A stretch of 64,000 nt of DNA from CAVTRI01 sp963737075 (GCA_963737075.1 CAVTRI010000002.1:1240001-1304000), one strand, 5' to 3'. Positions 8,878-16,889 are shown, numbered from the stretch's first letter. A program made the numbers and translations. Notes: a model not told the origin generated them from the letters alone.

Positions 8878-9288
8878 GTGCCGCCCATCGCCCATCTTCA
8901 GGTGTTGACCTGTTCGTTCTGCAACAAGAGCCAGTCCGAGATCGCCAAGCTGGTCGCCGGTCCCGGCGTCTATATCTGCAACGAGTGCGTCGACTTGTGC
9001 AACCAGATCATCACCCAAGAACTCGACCGCAAAGGGGCCCAAGCCCCCGAGGCAGGCAGGTCAACCAAGTACCAGGCTCCGACCACGATCAAGGCTTGGG
9101 ATGGCCTATCCGACGATGGCCTGCTGGAGGAGATGGTACGAGCCCACGCCGCTCACCAGAACGTGGATCGCGCCGTGGCTCACCACGTAGCGGCGCTCAG
9201 GGCGCGCGGGGTCAGCTGGGCACGGATCGGTGAAGCGCTAGGAATGACTCGTCAATCCGCGTGGGAACGATTCTCTGGGGAGGAATAG
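8878..9288 (+). CDS. ClpX-type C4 zinc finger protein with C-terminal HTH
   Basis: The product is 136 residues from the GTG at 8878, chosen for the GAGGAGGAGG just upstream. Residues 8-45 are a ClpX N-terminal zinc-binding domain: LTCSFCNKSQSEIAKLV, then VYICNECVDLCNQII, with the Cys-x2-Cys and Cys-x2-Cys pairs about 18 apart. There is no AAA+ domain. After a linker, the last 55 residues form a helical bundle ending in RGVSWARIGEALGMTRQSAW, a helix-turn-helix seen in small actinobacterial proteins. In ClpX this zinc domain dimerises and binds adaptors and substrates. Here it may give dimerisation to a small DNA-binding regulator. The upstream repeat fits autoregulation. Confidence 0.75.
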   Translation: MPPIAHLQVLTCSFCNKSQSEIAKLVAGPGVYICNECVDLCNQIITQELDRKGAQAPEAGRSTKYQAPTTIKAWDGLSDDGLLEEMVRAHAAHQNVDRAVAHHVAALRARGVSWARIGEALGMTRQSAWERFSGEE

Positions 9289-9340
9289 CGATACCGTCGC
9301 CTCATGCCGGCGATCGGGGCGACCCTCATCCGACGCGACT

Positions 9341-9490
9341 ATGGTGCAGCGGCCTCTGGTGGTGTCCGAGGAGCTACCCCGGGACCACGGTCGCCGGGAG
9401 GCGTTCCGCTGTGAGCGTGTTGCCGAGCACCGGGAGGTCCGCCGGGCAGAGACAAGGGAGATCAGGAAGTGTCTGCAACGCTACGGCTGA
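9341..9490 (+). CDS. Possible 49-aa basic/acidic small ORF
   Basis: A frame of 49 codons starts with ATG at 9341. It encodes a strongly charged, helix-prone peptide (REVRRAETREIRKCL near its end) and overlaps the next gene by about 20 bases. There is no clear ribosome binding site and no family is recognised. The charge pattern could be chance in GC-rich DNA. It is listed because the region would otherwise be empty and because the overlap resembles translational coupling. Confidence 0.2.
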   Translation: MVQRPLVVSEELPRDHGRREAFRCERVAEHREVRRAETREIRKCLQRYG

Positions 9491-9846
9491 CGCACAAGGC
9501 GATCGGAGCGGAGGTCCGTCGAGGAACCTTCGATGTGATGGTCGACGGTGAGCGCGTTGGGTCGGTCGAGATGAACAATACGATCGAGATCCCGATCGAA
9601 CCGGGACGTCATGCTCTGCAAGTCCGGAGTGGCCGGAAATCGAGCGGAACTCGAACTTTGGAGGCAGCGGAGGGCGAGATCGTCGCCTATCGATGCACCG
9701 GAAAGAGGTTCTTGCCAATTTTCTTGCGTCCTTCGTCGTTCCCAGTCTGGCCCTCGCGCTCGTACGCGAATGAGCGAATAGCCGGTGGCGCCGGATCGCA
9801 GTCACCACACATCGCTCAGAACGACAACGTCCCTGCGAGACGCTGA
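9469..9846 (+). CDS. Small conserved protein, C-terminal membrane tail lost by a 1-base shift
   Basis: The first 84 residues form a compact beta-rich domain (GTFDVMVDGERVGSVEMN, IEIPIEPGRHALQVRSGRKSS, EGEIVAYRCTGKRFLPIF). This pattern is seen in small actinobacterial proteins that end in a single membrane helix. In the present frame the end is a meaningless Ser/Arg-rich tail to 9846. One extra base in the TTTT run near 9718-9722 restores ASFVVPSLALALVRE with a stop at 9771-9773, exactly the missing hydrophobic tail. GGGAG precedes the GTG start. Function unknown. Confidence 0.6.
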   Translation: MSATLRLTHKAIGAEVRRGTFDVMVDGERVGSVEMNNTIEIPIEPGRHALQVRSGRKSSGTRTLEAAEGEIVAYRCTGKRFLPIFLRPSSFPVWPSRSYANERIAGGAGSQSPHIAQNDNVPARR

Positions 9847-10057
9847 GCAGGCGTCGAAGTGACTGGTCGCGACGGGTCGGAGCGGCGCGACACGTCCCAT
9901 CGACCCGGCGTTTTCGCGATAACGCAACCTTGGGCTGTGGGCGGATCTTCCACGACACGTGTTGAGTTGTCCCTGACTTGGGGCGAACTGTACGCATTCG
10001 CCCATCTCGCGTTGGGGCATTGTCCGGCGCAGAACATTCCTCGTGCCAAGTGGTGCG

Positions 10058-11098
10058 TTATTGCTCGACGCGTTGAAGGGCACGGCCGTCGGGCAGGGTG
10101 CGGCCGCTGAGCAGTGCCACGAGTGGGCCGCTGTCAGCGCGGATGAGCTCGCCGCTGCCCCAGCTCCAGTCGGTATCGGAGGCTTCGAGGCGAACGCCGG
10201 TTAGATCGACTCCGAACCATGCGCGATTTGCCGCAGTGAGCTGGTCGAGGACAGCGACCACGGCCTCCTTGGGCGCCACTGCGGGCCGGTCGGCGGCGAT
10301 GGTGACGTCGAGGGAGTGGATGACGGCATGGCTGAGGGCCCCGGCTGCGCCGCCGCCTGGGGGCTGCCACTCGTGGAGCAGCTGGGAGCGCAGCGCGTCC
10401 AGCTGGGCGGCGATCGGCAGGGAAGCGTCGCGCGCCGCCACGGTGTCGGAGACAACGGCGAAGTCCCCGCCGGCGGCCGCCAACTCGGCGCCAACCTGCT
10501 CAGGCGTGAGCCGTGCCGGCATCGTCACGTGCGCGATCACGTGACGCACCTGCCATTTCTCGCACAGCGATGGGGCGTCCCAGGTCTCGGCGGCCGCCGA
10601 TGCGAGTAGGTCGGCGAGACCGTTGTAGGTAACTGCCACGAAGGACTGCAGCTCGGTCATGGTTGGCTCCTTTCCGATCAGGCGGCTGAGGTGCTCGTCG
10701 AGCTTGTCGAGAGAAGTGAGAAAGCCGGCGCGGGCGTCGGGCGAGCGCATCGACTCGGGCACGTGCCGCTGGTGGATCACGACCTCGGTGCTGTCGTCGC
10801 CGAGGGCAGTGAGTGTTCCGGTCGTGTGCATGCCGCTGGCCGGCTCCACCCAGGAGAGTCGTTCTGGTGGGTGGATCTCGGTGAAGGTGGCGATCATCTG
10901 GTAGCTGCCGTGCTCGCCGACCATCAGCGTCTCGAACCGGCCCCCGACATGGAGCTCGACGACAATGCCGTCCACAGGGGTGGTCATGCCTCGCGGGCCC
11001 CAGAACTGGGCCAGTTCGGCGGGCTCGGTCAGGCACCGCCACACCAGCTCCCGTGGGGCCCGGAAGGCCCGCCGGTAGACAAGCTCCTCGGCGCTCAA
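10058..11098 (-). CDS. SRPBCC (AHSA1)-maleylpyruvate isomerase-like fusion
   Basis: One open frame joins two proteins that are usually separate. Residues 1-145 (start TTG 11098) are an SRPBCC/AHSA1 START-like domain: YRRAFRAPRELVWRCLTEP, LAQFWGPRGM, LSWVEP, VVIHQRHVPES. Residues 147-346 are a maleylpyruvate-isomerase-family domain beginning MTELQSFVAVTYNGLADLL, with PSLCEKWQVRHVIAHV carrying the metal His and HAVIHSLDVT the second. The ATG of the second domain (10660) has its own AAAGGAG seven bases upstream, inside the codons of the first. The second protein may therefore also be made separately, or a lost stop codon made the fusion. The start overlaps the ArsR stop (TTGA). Confidence 0.75.
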   Translation of the reverse strand: MSAEELVYRRAFRAPRELVWRCLTEPAELAQFWGPRGMTTPVDGIVVELHVGGRFETLMVGEHGSYQMIATFTEIHPPERLSWVEPASGMHTTGTLTALGDDSTEVVIHQRHVPESMRSPDARAGFLTSLDKLDEHLSRLIGKEPTMTELQSFVAVTYNGLADLLASAAAETWDAPSLCEKWQVRHVIAHVTMPARLTPEQVGAELAAAGGDFAVVSDTVAARDASLPIAAQLDALRSQLLHEWQPPGGGAAGALSHAVIHSLDVTIAADRPAVAPKEAVVAVLDQLTAANRAWFGVDLTGVRLEASDTDWSWGSGELIRADSGPLVALLSGRTLPDGRALQRVEQ

Positions 11099-11442
11099 CG
11101 CTGGCCACGTTCCCGCAGGCGGACCAGATGGGTTTCGAGTCGGTCCATTCGCTCCGCCCATGCCCGCCGGCTCGCCTCGATCCAGGACCCGGCGGCCTCT
11201 AACGCGTGAGGTTCCAGACGGCAGGGCCGGGTCTGGCGGTGCCGGCTGCGGCTGACCAGACCGCACCGCTCGAGCACCCCGATGTGTTGTGACACGGCCT
11301 GTAGGCTCATCGCATAGGGCGCCGCCAGTTCCTTGACGGTGGCCTCGCCCTGGCTGAGCCGGGCCACGATGTCGCGGCGGGTGCGGTCGGCGAGCGCCGC
11401 GAACATGGCGTCGAGCCGCTCGTCGTCCGCCGTCTTGGCCAC
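11095..11442 (-). CDS. ArsR-family transcriptional regulator
   Basis: This is a 115-residue winged-helix regulator of the ArsR/SmtB type that groups with the SRPBCC-linked regulators. The motifs are MFAALADRTRRDIVARLSQG (helix 1-2), the recognition region TVKELAAPYAMSLQAVSQHI and the wing VLERCGLVSRSRHRQTRPC. The usual metal-binding ELCVCDL motif is absent, so it is unlikely to be a metal sensor. It is the first gene of an operon with the SRPBCC-MPI fusion (TTGA overlap), a very common pairing in which the regulator controls the START-domain gene. It should act as a dimeric repressor. Confidence 0.9.
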   Translation of the reverse strand: MAKTADDERLDAMFAALADRTRRDIVARLSQGEATVKELAAPYAMSLQAVSQHIGVLERCGLVSRSRHRQTRPCRLEPHALEAAGSWIEASRRAWAERMDRLETHLVRLRERGQR

Positions 11443-11478
11443 ACCAGCTATTCAAGCACCTGCTTTATCAAGCGTCAA

Positions 11479-12129
11479 CTAGAGGAGCTGTCCGCCAGGT
11501 TCTTCTGGCTCGACCGGGCGAGCTTCCCGGCGGCACCGATCACCACCAGAGCCGCAGCCGGGCGGCGAGGACCGCTCTGCGGAGCCGGAAAGCACCAGCA
11601 GGCCAGCCACGTCACGTGGATCCCCCGCCGACGTGAAACCAGCCCGGCCCGATCGGGATCGCCGGCTGGCCTGCCGTCGCCGCAGCAACGTGGTAGATGG
11701 CGCCAGCAGCAGGGCGGCGATGGAAAGCACCGCGACGCCTGCCAACTCGATGACGAGGGCGGAGCGGGCGTGGGGGGCGCCCAGGGAGTCGCGAAACCCG
11801 AACAGGCCGACATTCGCGCTGAGCACGAACCCGACAACGGTGGCCGCCAAGAACCCGATCCCCGCCAAAACGGCCACAAACCGGCGGGTCAGGGCGACCA
11901 TGATGCCGAGGGCCACTCCGGTGATGCCCTGGAGGAGAAACAACGGCCCGATGGTCGGCACGTGCCGGTAGCCGTGGTCGGCCCACAGGTGCAGGTGCAG
12001 CAGCCCGGACGCGGCCACCAGCGCGCCTCCTGCCGCCAGGGCGCCCATCAGGGCGGCCCGACGAGCCGGTGAAGTTGATGCCCGCGATTCGGGACGTGGC
12101 AGCCGGTGGATTTTCGCGAGGGAGGCCAT
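11479..12129 (-). CDS. Four-helix membrane protein of unknown function
   Basis: This is a 216-residue protein with a basic N-terminus and four predicted membrane helices: AALMGALAAGGALVAASGLL near 28-48, a segment around IGPLFLLQGITGVALGIMVA, then FVAVLAGIGFLAATVVGFVL and ALVIELAGVAVLSIAALLLA. The luminal HLHLWADHGYRHVP motif between helices 1 and 2 is His-rich and typical of this actinobacterial family. The C-terminal 60 residues are Arg/Ser/Pro-rich and may be disordered or out of frame. It lies downstream of nothing obvious, and its start is back to back with the lipoprotein operon. Confidence 0.65.
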   Translation of the reverse strand: MASLAKIHRLPRPESRASTSPARRAALMGALAAGGALVAASGLLHLHLWADHGYRHVPTIGPLFLLQGITGVALGIMVALTRRFVAVLAGIGFLAATVVGFVLSANVGLFGFRDSLGAPHARSALVIELAGVAVLSIAALLLAPSTTLLRRRQASRRSRSGRAGFTSAGDPRDVAGLLVLSGSAERSSPPGCGSGGDRCRREARPVEPEEPGGQLL

Positions 12130-12409
12130 GGGTGTCGCTCGTCTCGTATCGGGTTGTGAGGTCAGGGGAGTTGCTCAGACGCCGCCGGGTGGGCGACGTC
12201 AGCGGCCGGGGATGGTTCCCGGCGCCCGGCCAGTGCCTGCGCCCGGTCCGGTACCGCTGCCCCCAGGGTGGGGCCAGTGGATCGACGTTGCGCTCATCGG
12301 TGGCTACTACGGGCCAACCGCTGGCCGGGATTGCAAGAAGTCGGAGCAATCTCGCGGCGGCCCTGGCCCGTATGACCGCCGTCTCCAACACGACAAGGAC
12401 CCCCCAAAC

Positions 12410-13021
12410 GTGTACACCAGTCCCCTGGCCCCAACCGTCCCAGCCCCCGACGCCCCCACGCGACGCCGGATACCCAAACCAGCCATGGTCGGCGCCGCCC
12501 TGCTCGTAGGTGGTCTGGCCGCCGCCGCGTGCGGCTCGACCCTCAGCCACTCGGCGGCCCCCGCCACATCTCCCTCGGCGTCCGCACCGGGCACCGTGCA
12601 GATCAGCACCGTGGCCGGCGTGGGTCCGGTGCTCACCGACTCGAGCGGCCGCACCTTGTACCTGCTCAGCGCCGACCATCAGACCATGGCCACCTGCCTG
12701 GCCTCCCCGGCGTGCGCCGAGGCGTGGCCGGCCCTGGAGCTGCCCGCCAGGACCACCCAACCAGTCGCCGGCCAGGGGGTGCAAACCTCGCTGCTGTCGA
12801 CCACGCCCACTCCCGACGGCGGCCGGCAGGTCACCTACAACCACTGGCCCCTCTACACCTTCTCCGGCGACTCCGGCCCCGGCCAGGACCACGGCCAAGG
12901 CGTGCACGGCTTCGGTGGCGTGTGGTCCGCAATCACCCACGACGGCCAGGCCGCCACCACCGTTGCCGTCCCACCGGCCCCCTCAACGGGCTCTGCAGGC
13001 GGAAGCTCGGGGGGCTACTGA
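12410..13021 (+). CDS. COG4315-type secreted lipoprotein
   Basis: From GTG 12410 the protein has an N-terminal basic region, a hydrophobic stretch AMVGAALLVGGLAAAACGS with a lipobox ending in AAAC, a Ser/Ala/Pro linker, and then two copies of the COG4315 repeat. These are RTLYLLSADHQTMATCLASP with CAEAWPALE, and YNHWPLYTFSGDSGPG with GQGVHGFGGVW. Proteins with this Yx(F/W/Y)xxD-type repeat are exported lipoproteins of unknown function, and in actinomycetes they are repeatedly encoded beside ECF sigma factors. It heads an operon with a second lipoprotein and the sigma/anti-sigma pair. The stop overlaps the next ATG (TGATG). Confidence 0.85.
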   Translation: MYTSPLAPTVPAPDAPTRRRIPKPAMVGAALLVGGLAAAACGSTLSHSAAPATSPSASAPGTVQISTVAGVGPVLTDSSGRTLYLLSADHQTMATCLASPACAEAWPALELPARTTQPVAGQGVQTSLLSTTPTPDGGRQVTYNHWPLYTFSGDSGPGQDHGQGVHGFGGVWSAITHDGQAATTVAVPPAPSTGSAGGSSGGY

Positions 13022-13434
13022 TGGGCACCGCCCGGATCAAGCTGGCCACCACCTTCGGAACGCTGGCCCTGATCGGCGCCGCGTGCGGGGGGACGGCGGC
13101 TGCCACCCACCACTCCGCTCCCGTCCCCCCCGCCGCAGCCCAGCCCACCACCGCCCCGGCGCCGCCCATGACCCAGCCGGCCCCGCCATCGACACCGGCA
13201 CCGGCAGTCACCCCGCCCCCCCTGACCACCCCGGCACCGGCGGTCACCCAGCCACCCGCGCCCATTACCCGGCCCGCCGCCCCGGCGCGCCTTGCGCCGC
13301 CCACCACCGTGCGGCCAGCCCCACCGGTCATCCACCAGCCAGCGACTGCCACCGGGGGCATCCCCCAAGGCGGCGGCGGTGACGGCGACGGCGACAACCA
13401 CGGAGGCCCCACCGACGGTGATGGCAACGTCTGA
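13021..13434 (+). CDS. Proline-rich lipoprotein
   Basis: This 137-residue protein has a signal sequence IKLATTFGTLALIGAACGG with lipobox Cys at about residue 23. A long Pro/Ala/Thr-rich stretch with repeated PAPAVTPPP-like units follows, and the tail is Gly/Asp-rich (GGGGDGDGDNHGGPTDGDG). It is probably an extended cell-wall-spanning linker or spacer rather than an enzyme. It overlaps the upstream lipoprotein stop by one base and the downstream sigma factor start by fourteen bases, so it is part of the same transcript. No family assignment beyond composition is possible. Confidence 0.65.
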   Translation: MGTARIKLATTFGTLALIGAACGGTAAATHHSAPVPPAAAQPTTAPAPPMTQPAPPSTPAPAVTPPPLTTPAPAVTQPPAPITRPAAPARLAPPTTVRPAPPVIHQPATATGGIPQGGGGDGDGDNHGGPTDGDGNV

Positions 13435-14056
13435 GCCGACCGGCGCTGCCCGGCCCGGGCCATCACCCACGACCATGTTCCGACGTCGCCCCGGCCTCGA
13501 CGACCTCTCCGACGAGGCGTTGCTGGCCGGGCTGGCGTTGGGCGAACCCAGCGTCGAAGCCGCCTTCGTGGCCCGCTTCCAGGCCCGGGTGTACGGCCTG
13601 GCCCTTAGCGTGACCGGCGACCGTTCCCTGGCCGAGGACGTCGCCCAAGAGGCCCTGCTGCGGGCCTGGCGGCACGCGGCGATCTTCGACGCCCGGCGAG
13701 GGACAGTGGCTGCCTGGCTGTTGACCATCACCCGCAACCTGGCCATCGACGCCCTCCGCCTCCGGCGGGCGGTGCCCACCGACCCCGCCGCCCACCTCAT
13801 CGCCACCCTGGCCGACGAAACCGCAGGCCCGGCCGAGGCGGCGGTCGCCGCCGACTCCGCCCAAAACCTCCGCCGGGCCCTGGCCGACCTGCCCGCCGAG
13901 CAGCGCCGGGCTCTTGTCCTGGCCTCCTTCTACGGCCAAACCGCCGACGAGATCGCCAACTCCGAGCACATCCCGCTCGGCACAGCCAAGACCCGCATCC
14001 GGGCCGGGATGACCAAACTACGCTCCGCCCTCACCGTCCAAGGAGCCGCCCCGTGA
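13421..14056 (+). CDS. ECF-family RNA polymerase sigma factor
   Basis: This is a 211-residue sigma-70 family protein with regions 2 and 4 only. Region 2 is FVARFQARVYGLALSVTGD, then AEDVAQEALLRAWRHAAIFD and AWLLTITRNLAIDALR (the -10 recognition helix). Region 4 is LADLPAEQRRALVLASFYGQ with TADEIANSEHIPLGTAKTRI as its helix-turn-helix. The first ATG at 13421 is within the end of the upstream lipoprotein gene, and ATG 13475 is an alternative start. Its stop overlaps the anti-sigma start (GTGA), and the pair probably autoregulates the four-gene operon. The signal is likely at the envelope. Confidence 0.92.
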   Translation: MATSEPTGAARPGPSPTTMFRRRPGLDDLSDEALLAGLALGEPSVEAAFVARFQARVYGLALSVTGDRSLAEDVAQEALLRAWRHAAIFDARRGTVAAWLLTITRNLAIDALRLRRAVPTDPAAHLIATLADETAGPAEAAVAADSAQNLRRALADLPAEQRRALVLASFYGQTADEIANSEHIPLGTAKTRIRAGMTKLRSALTVQGAAP

Positions 14057-14754
14057 ACCGCTCCCCTACCCTGTCGTGCCCGGAAGTCGCCGAGCTCGCC
14101 CCAGAAATGGGCCTGGACGTCCTCGACGGCACTACCCGAGCGGCGGTGCTGGCCCACCTCGATGGCTGCGCCCCCTGTCAGGCGCTCGTCGACGATATGG
14201 CCTCCGTGGGTGACTTCCTGCTCACCCTGGCCCCCCCCATCGACCCGCCCCCCGGCTTCCAACACCGACTGCTCGCCGCCACCCAACCGTCTCCCGCCCC
14301 GCTTCGGGCCCGCCGGCCCCGCAGGACGGCTCTCGCCGTCGCCGCCGTGGCAGCCGTCGTCGTCGCCGCGGTCGGGATCGGCGTCAACGTCGGCGGTCCC
14401 AGCCACACAAGCGGCTTCCGGGTCTCCTCGCCCGGCGCCGTCGCCGCCCTGGGCGGAACGCAGCTCACCGCCGCCGCCCTCACCCACGCCGGCCGCCACA
14501 CCGGCCAGGTGTTCCTCTACCGCGGCCGGCCCTCATGGCTGTTCATGACCGTCGACGTCGACGGGCCACCCCAACAGCTCACCTGCCAGCTGCAAACCAC
14601 CGGCGGCGCCACCACCACCCTCGGCGCCTTCACCGTCTCCGACGGCTACCGATCCTGGGGATCCACCCTCAACAACATCGACCCCGGCGACATCCACGCC
14701 GTCCGACTCCTCGACGCCGGAGGGCACACCGTCGCCGACGCCACCGTCGGCTGA
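14053..14754 (+). CDS. Membrane anti-sigma factor with zf-HC2 domain
   Basis: This is a 233-residue type I membrane protein. The N-terminal cytoplasmic anti-sigma domain contains VLAHLDGCAPCQAL, the HxxxCxxC zinc motif near residues 35-42. A basic stretch RARRPRRT precedes one membrane helix (ALAVAAVAAVVVAAVGIGV, about residues 96-115). The outer domain of about 110 residues (FLYRGRPSWLFMTVDVDGP, YRSWGSTLNNIDPGDIHAV) looks like a small beta-sandwich sensor. It is translationally coupled to the sigma factor and should hold it inactive at the membrane until an external signal acts. Confidence 0.88.
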   Translation: MNRSPTLSCPEVAELAPEMGLDVLDGTTRAAVLAHLDGCAPCQALVDDMASVGDFLLTLAPPIDPPPGFQHRLLAATQPSPAPLRARRPRRTALAVAAVAAVVVAAVGIGVNVGGPSHTSGFRVSSPGAVAALGGTQLTAAALTHAGRHTGQVFLYRGRPSWLFMTVDVDGPPQQLTCQLQTTGGATTTLGAFTVSDGYRSWGSTLNNIDPGDIHAVRLLDAGGHTVADATVG

Positions 14755-14876
14755 AACGCTGGCTGGTAGCGGCTCGTTGTACGCGGGAGGGAGCGTCCCG
14801 CCGTCCCGGCGATAGAGGATGCCGGCCGACAGGAATTCTGGGACAGGCGAAAGCGACGTTCTGGGATACCCGGGCG

Positions 14877-14899
14877 GGGTCCCTTCGACAGCGGGACCC
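14877..14899. terminator. Possible hairpin after the sigma/anti-sigma operon
   Basis: GGGTCCC and GGGACCC form a perfect 7-bp stem around a 9-base loop, about 120 bases after the anti-sigma stop. No T-run follows, which is common for actinobacterial terminators. It lies between convergent units (the VOC relic ends at 14982 on the other strand), so it could end both. Confidence 0.35.
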
Positions 14900-14981
14900 G
14901 TCTAATCAGTTGAGACAGGACCCCAGGACGACCCGAGGGCAACGCTCGAACTTGTCGTACCAGGCGATCCCGCCCAGATCT

Positions 14982-15411
14982 TCAGGACGGCTCCGGATGT
15001 TCAGACGTCTCTTGCCAGATTCCGAGCACGTTCCCGGTGGGATCGGAAAACAGCGCAACGCGCAGCGTCCCCTCCGGGAAGGGTAACTCGACGACCCTTC
15101 CGCTCGCTTGCACAACTCGAGCGAGCGCCTCGTCAACATCCTCACGTAGATGTAGGGACGGATGCCGTCTGCGCCAACGGCGGCTTCGTCCGTTACCCAC
15201 CGTCCGATGACGTATCCCCCGCCATCGCTGAAACCGGGATCTGGGGCGTCGTCCGAGAGCTCCATCCGAACGCATCGTGGTAGAAGGAGGCTGCTTCAGT
15301 GGGGCTGTGAGCCGGTATGTGTAGATATGAGATGCCGGCGATGCGGCCGACTCTCCGCGGGGGGAGGCCGCAGCCTTCTGTCTTCTCGGAGAGTTGCCCG
15401 CGAAACGGCAT
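14982..15411 (-). pseudogene. VOC/glyoxalase family protein, two frameshifts
   Basis: Three consecutive frames encode one vicinal-oxygen-chelate protein of about 125 residues. The first has GRIAGISYLHIPAHSP with EAASFYHDAFGW. The second has DDAPDPGFSDGGGYVIGRW and GADGIRPYIYV. The third has EDVDEALARVVQASG and a C-terminus with LRVALFSDPTGNVLGIWQ. This is the complete beta-alpha-beta-beta-beta pair of modules expected for VOC proteins, with the metal-ligand His near the start and the usual DPxGN ending. There are two frame changes (near 15255 and 15130) but no missing segment. Either the assembly has two indels or the gene is recently dead. Confidence 0.65.
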
Positions 15412-15536
15412 CGAGTTGGCTTGCTTGCAGGACGGTATCTGTCCTGAAATCGTCTTAGCGTGTCCTTTGAGGTGCCGACATCAGCGGCCTGTGGCAGTGC
15501 TGGGCTGTTGTCGCCGCTGGGAGAGGAGAATCGTCG

Positions 15537-16499
15537 ATGAAGATCGCTCTGTTGGGCACTGGCTTTGGCCAAGTGCACGCCGCCGTTTACGCCGAACGCT
15601 CCGATGTTGACCAGGTCGTCGTTTTCGGGCGGACAGCGCAAAAGCTAGTGGGCATGGCCGAGCAGTTCGCCTTCGCCACCACCACCGACTTAGACGCCAT
15701 CCTCGATGACCCAGATGTGGATCTGGTGGACATCTGCCTTCCCACGAACCTGCACGCGGAGGTGGGGGTGCGAGCAATGCAGGCCGCCCACGACATCCTC
15801 ATCGAGTTGCCCCTGGCCACCAACCTCGATGACGGGAGGCGAATCATCTCGGTGCAGAAAGACACCGGCCGGCGCGCATTTGTGGACATGTTCTCACGCT
15901 TCAGCGCCCACAACCAGTACCTGCGTCAAGCAGTGGCCGACGGGCGATACGGACCACTCCTGGCCTTCGAGGTAGAGGGCCACACCGCGCGGTTGTGGGA
16001 GGGCTACGACCTGGGCCTCGAAACCCTGGCGCTGGACATGATGCACGCCGACTTCGACCTGGTCACCTCCTTGCTGGGCCGGCCCGACACCGTCGAAGTC
16101 GCAGGCATAGATGGCCTTGGCGGGCAGGGCTCGGCCGCAGAGGTCGTTCTCTCCTACCCCACGGCTCTGGCTCGCTGCACCAGCTCGTCTCTCATGCCCA
16201 CGCCTTATGGAATGCACGGCGGCTATCGCGCCACCTTCGTCGGGGCGGTACTCGAATATGTAGTGCAGGCCGGGTTCACGGGCGAAGGCCCCTCTACCCT
16301 GACCGAGCACACCCTCGAAGGGACTCGGCTCATCGAGCTGACGAGCACCAGCCCCTACACGGTGATGATCGACCACGTGCTGGCCTGCCTGGATGGCCGC
16401 GCGGAAAACCTCATCGAACCGGCCAGTGCGCTACTCGCACTGGAGCTCACCCTGGATGTTCACCAGCGCCTGAACCAACAACGGCCCGGAGCCAACTGA
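15537..16499 (+). CDS. Gfo/Idh/MocA family oxidoreductase
   Basis: This is a 320-residue NAD(P)-dependent dehydrogenase. The N-terminal Rossmann domain starts KIALLGTGFGQVHAAVYA (GxGxxG) and continues with DAILDDPDVDLVDICLPTNLHAEV. The usual EKP catalytic motif is replaced by IELPLATN near residue 92, so the Lys is missing, a notable departure. The C-terminal alpha/beta domain carries the DMMHADFDLVTSLLG segment with the His that normally assists catalysis. AGAGGAGA lies eight bases before the ATG. Family members oxidise sugars, inositols or related ring alcohols. With the Lys absent the activity is uncertain. Confidence 0.8.
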   Translation: MKIALLGTGFGQVHAAVYAERSDVDQVVVFGRTAQKLVGMAEQFAFATTTDLDAILDDPDVDLVDICLPTNLHAEVGVRAMQAAHDILIELPLATNLDDGRRIISVQKDTGRRAFVDMFSRFSAHNQYLRQAVADGRYGPLLAFEVEGHTARLWEGYDLGLETLALDMMHADFDLVTSLLGRPDTVEVAGIDGLGGQGSAAEVVLSYPTALARCTSSSLMPTPYGMHGGYRATFVGAVLEYVVQAGFTGEGPSTLTEHTLEGTRLIELTSTSPYTVMIDHVLACLDGRAENLIEPASALLALELTLDVHQRLNQQRPGAN

Positions 16500-16673
16500 G
16501 TGACGGCGACGCCCACTGCCGGCGATCCGGAATGCGTCGGCCCGGCGTTGTGCGTGCACGATATGGGACAGCCGCAGACCATCGGGCCGGGGGTAGCGCT
16601 GGTGCGAGTTGCGTGGCGCCCGATGACGTGCCACGGTCTGTCGATGTCGGGAGTGCAAACATCTCGGGCCGGG

Positions 16674-16889
16674 TCAGGCGTCGCGGATACGGGTGGTCCA
16701 GCGCCGCAGGGCGACCGCCGTCCAGATGGCCTCAACGGTTCCGAATGGCCATGTGCCTGCTAGGAACCCGTAGGTGCTGGACAGGGCGCAGCCGGCGGCG
16801 AAGCCGATCAGGTACCGCGGGTTTCGGTGTTCCAGGGCGTACATCACCATCATGAACGTCAAGGCGGTGACTCCAAAGGCGGTAAGCAC
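16674..16889 (-). CDS. Small membrane protein, two helices
   Basis: This 71-residue hydrophobic protein has a first helix near residues 2-20 (AFGVTALTFMMVMYALE) and a second near 27-47 (YLIGFAAGCALSSTYGFLAG), followed by TWPFGTVEAIWTAVALRRW. The last motif is typical of small conserved actinobacterial membrane proteins of unknown function. It starts with a GTG at 16889. It probably forms a small integral subunit or regulator. No partner is identifiable, as the neighbouring permease is a relic. Confidence 0.6.
   Translation of the reverse strand: MLTAFGVTALTFMMVMYALEHRNPRYLIGFAAGCALSSTYGFLAGTWPFGTVEAIWTAVALRRWTTRIRDA

Noticed and set aside
11612..12940. A 442-codon minus frame that covers the lipoprotein gene and the membrane protein
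   Set aside because: It is Gly/Arg-rich, spans two real genes in other frames and has no motif, so it is a shadow.
14755..14981. A possible transposase fragment in the minus frame near 14850
   Set aside because: A few motifs look repetitive, but no DDE or HUH signature is present and the translation is not coherent.
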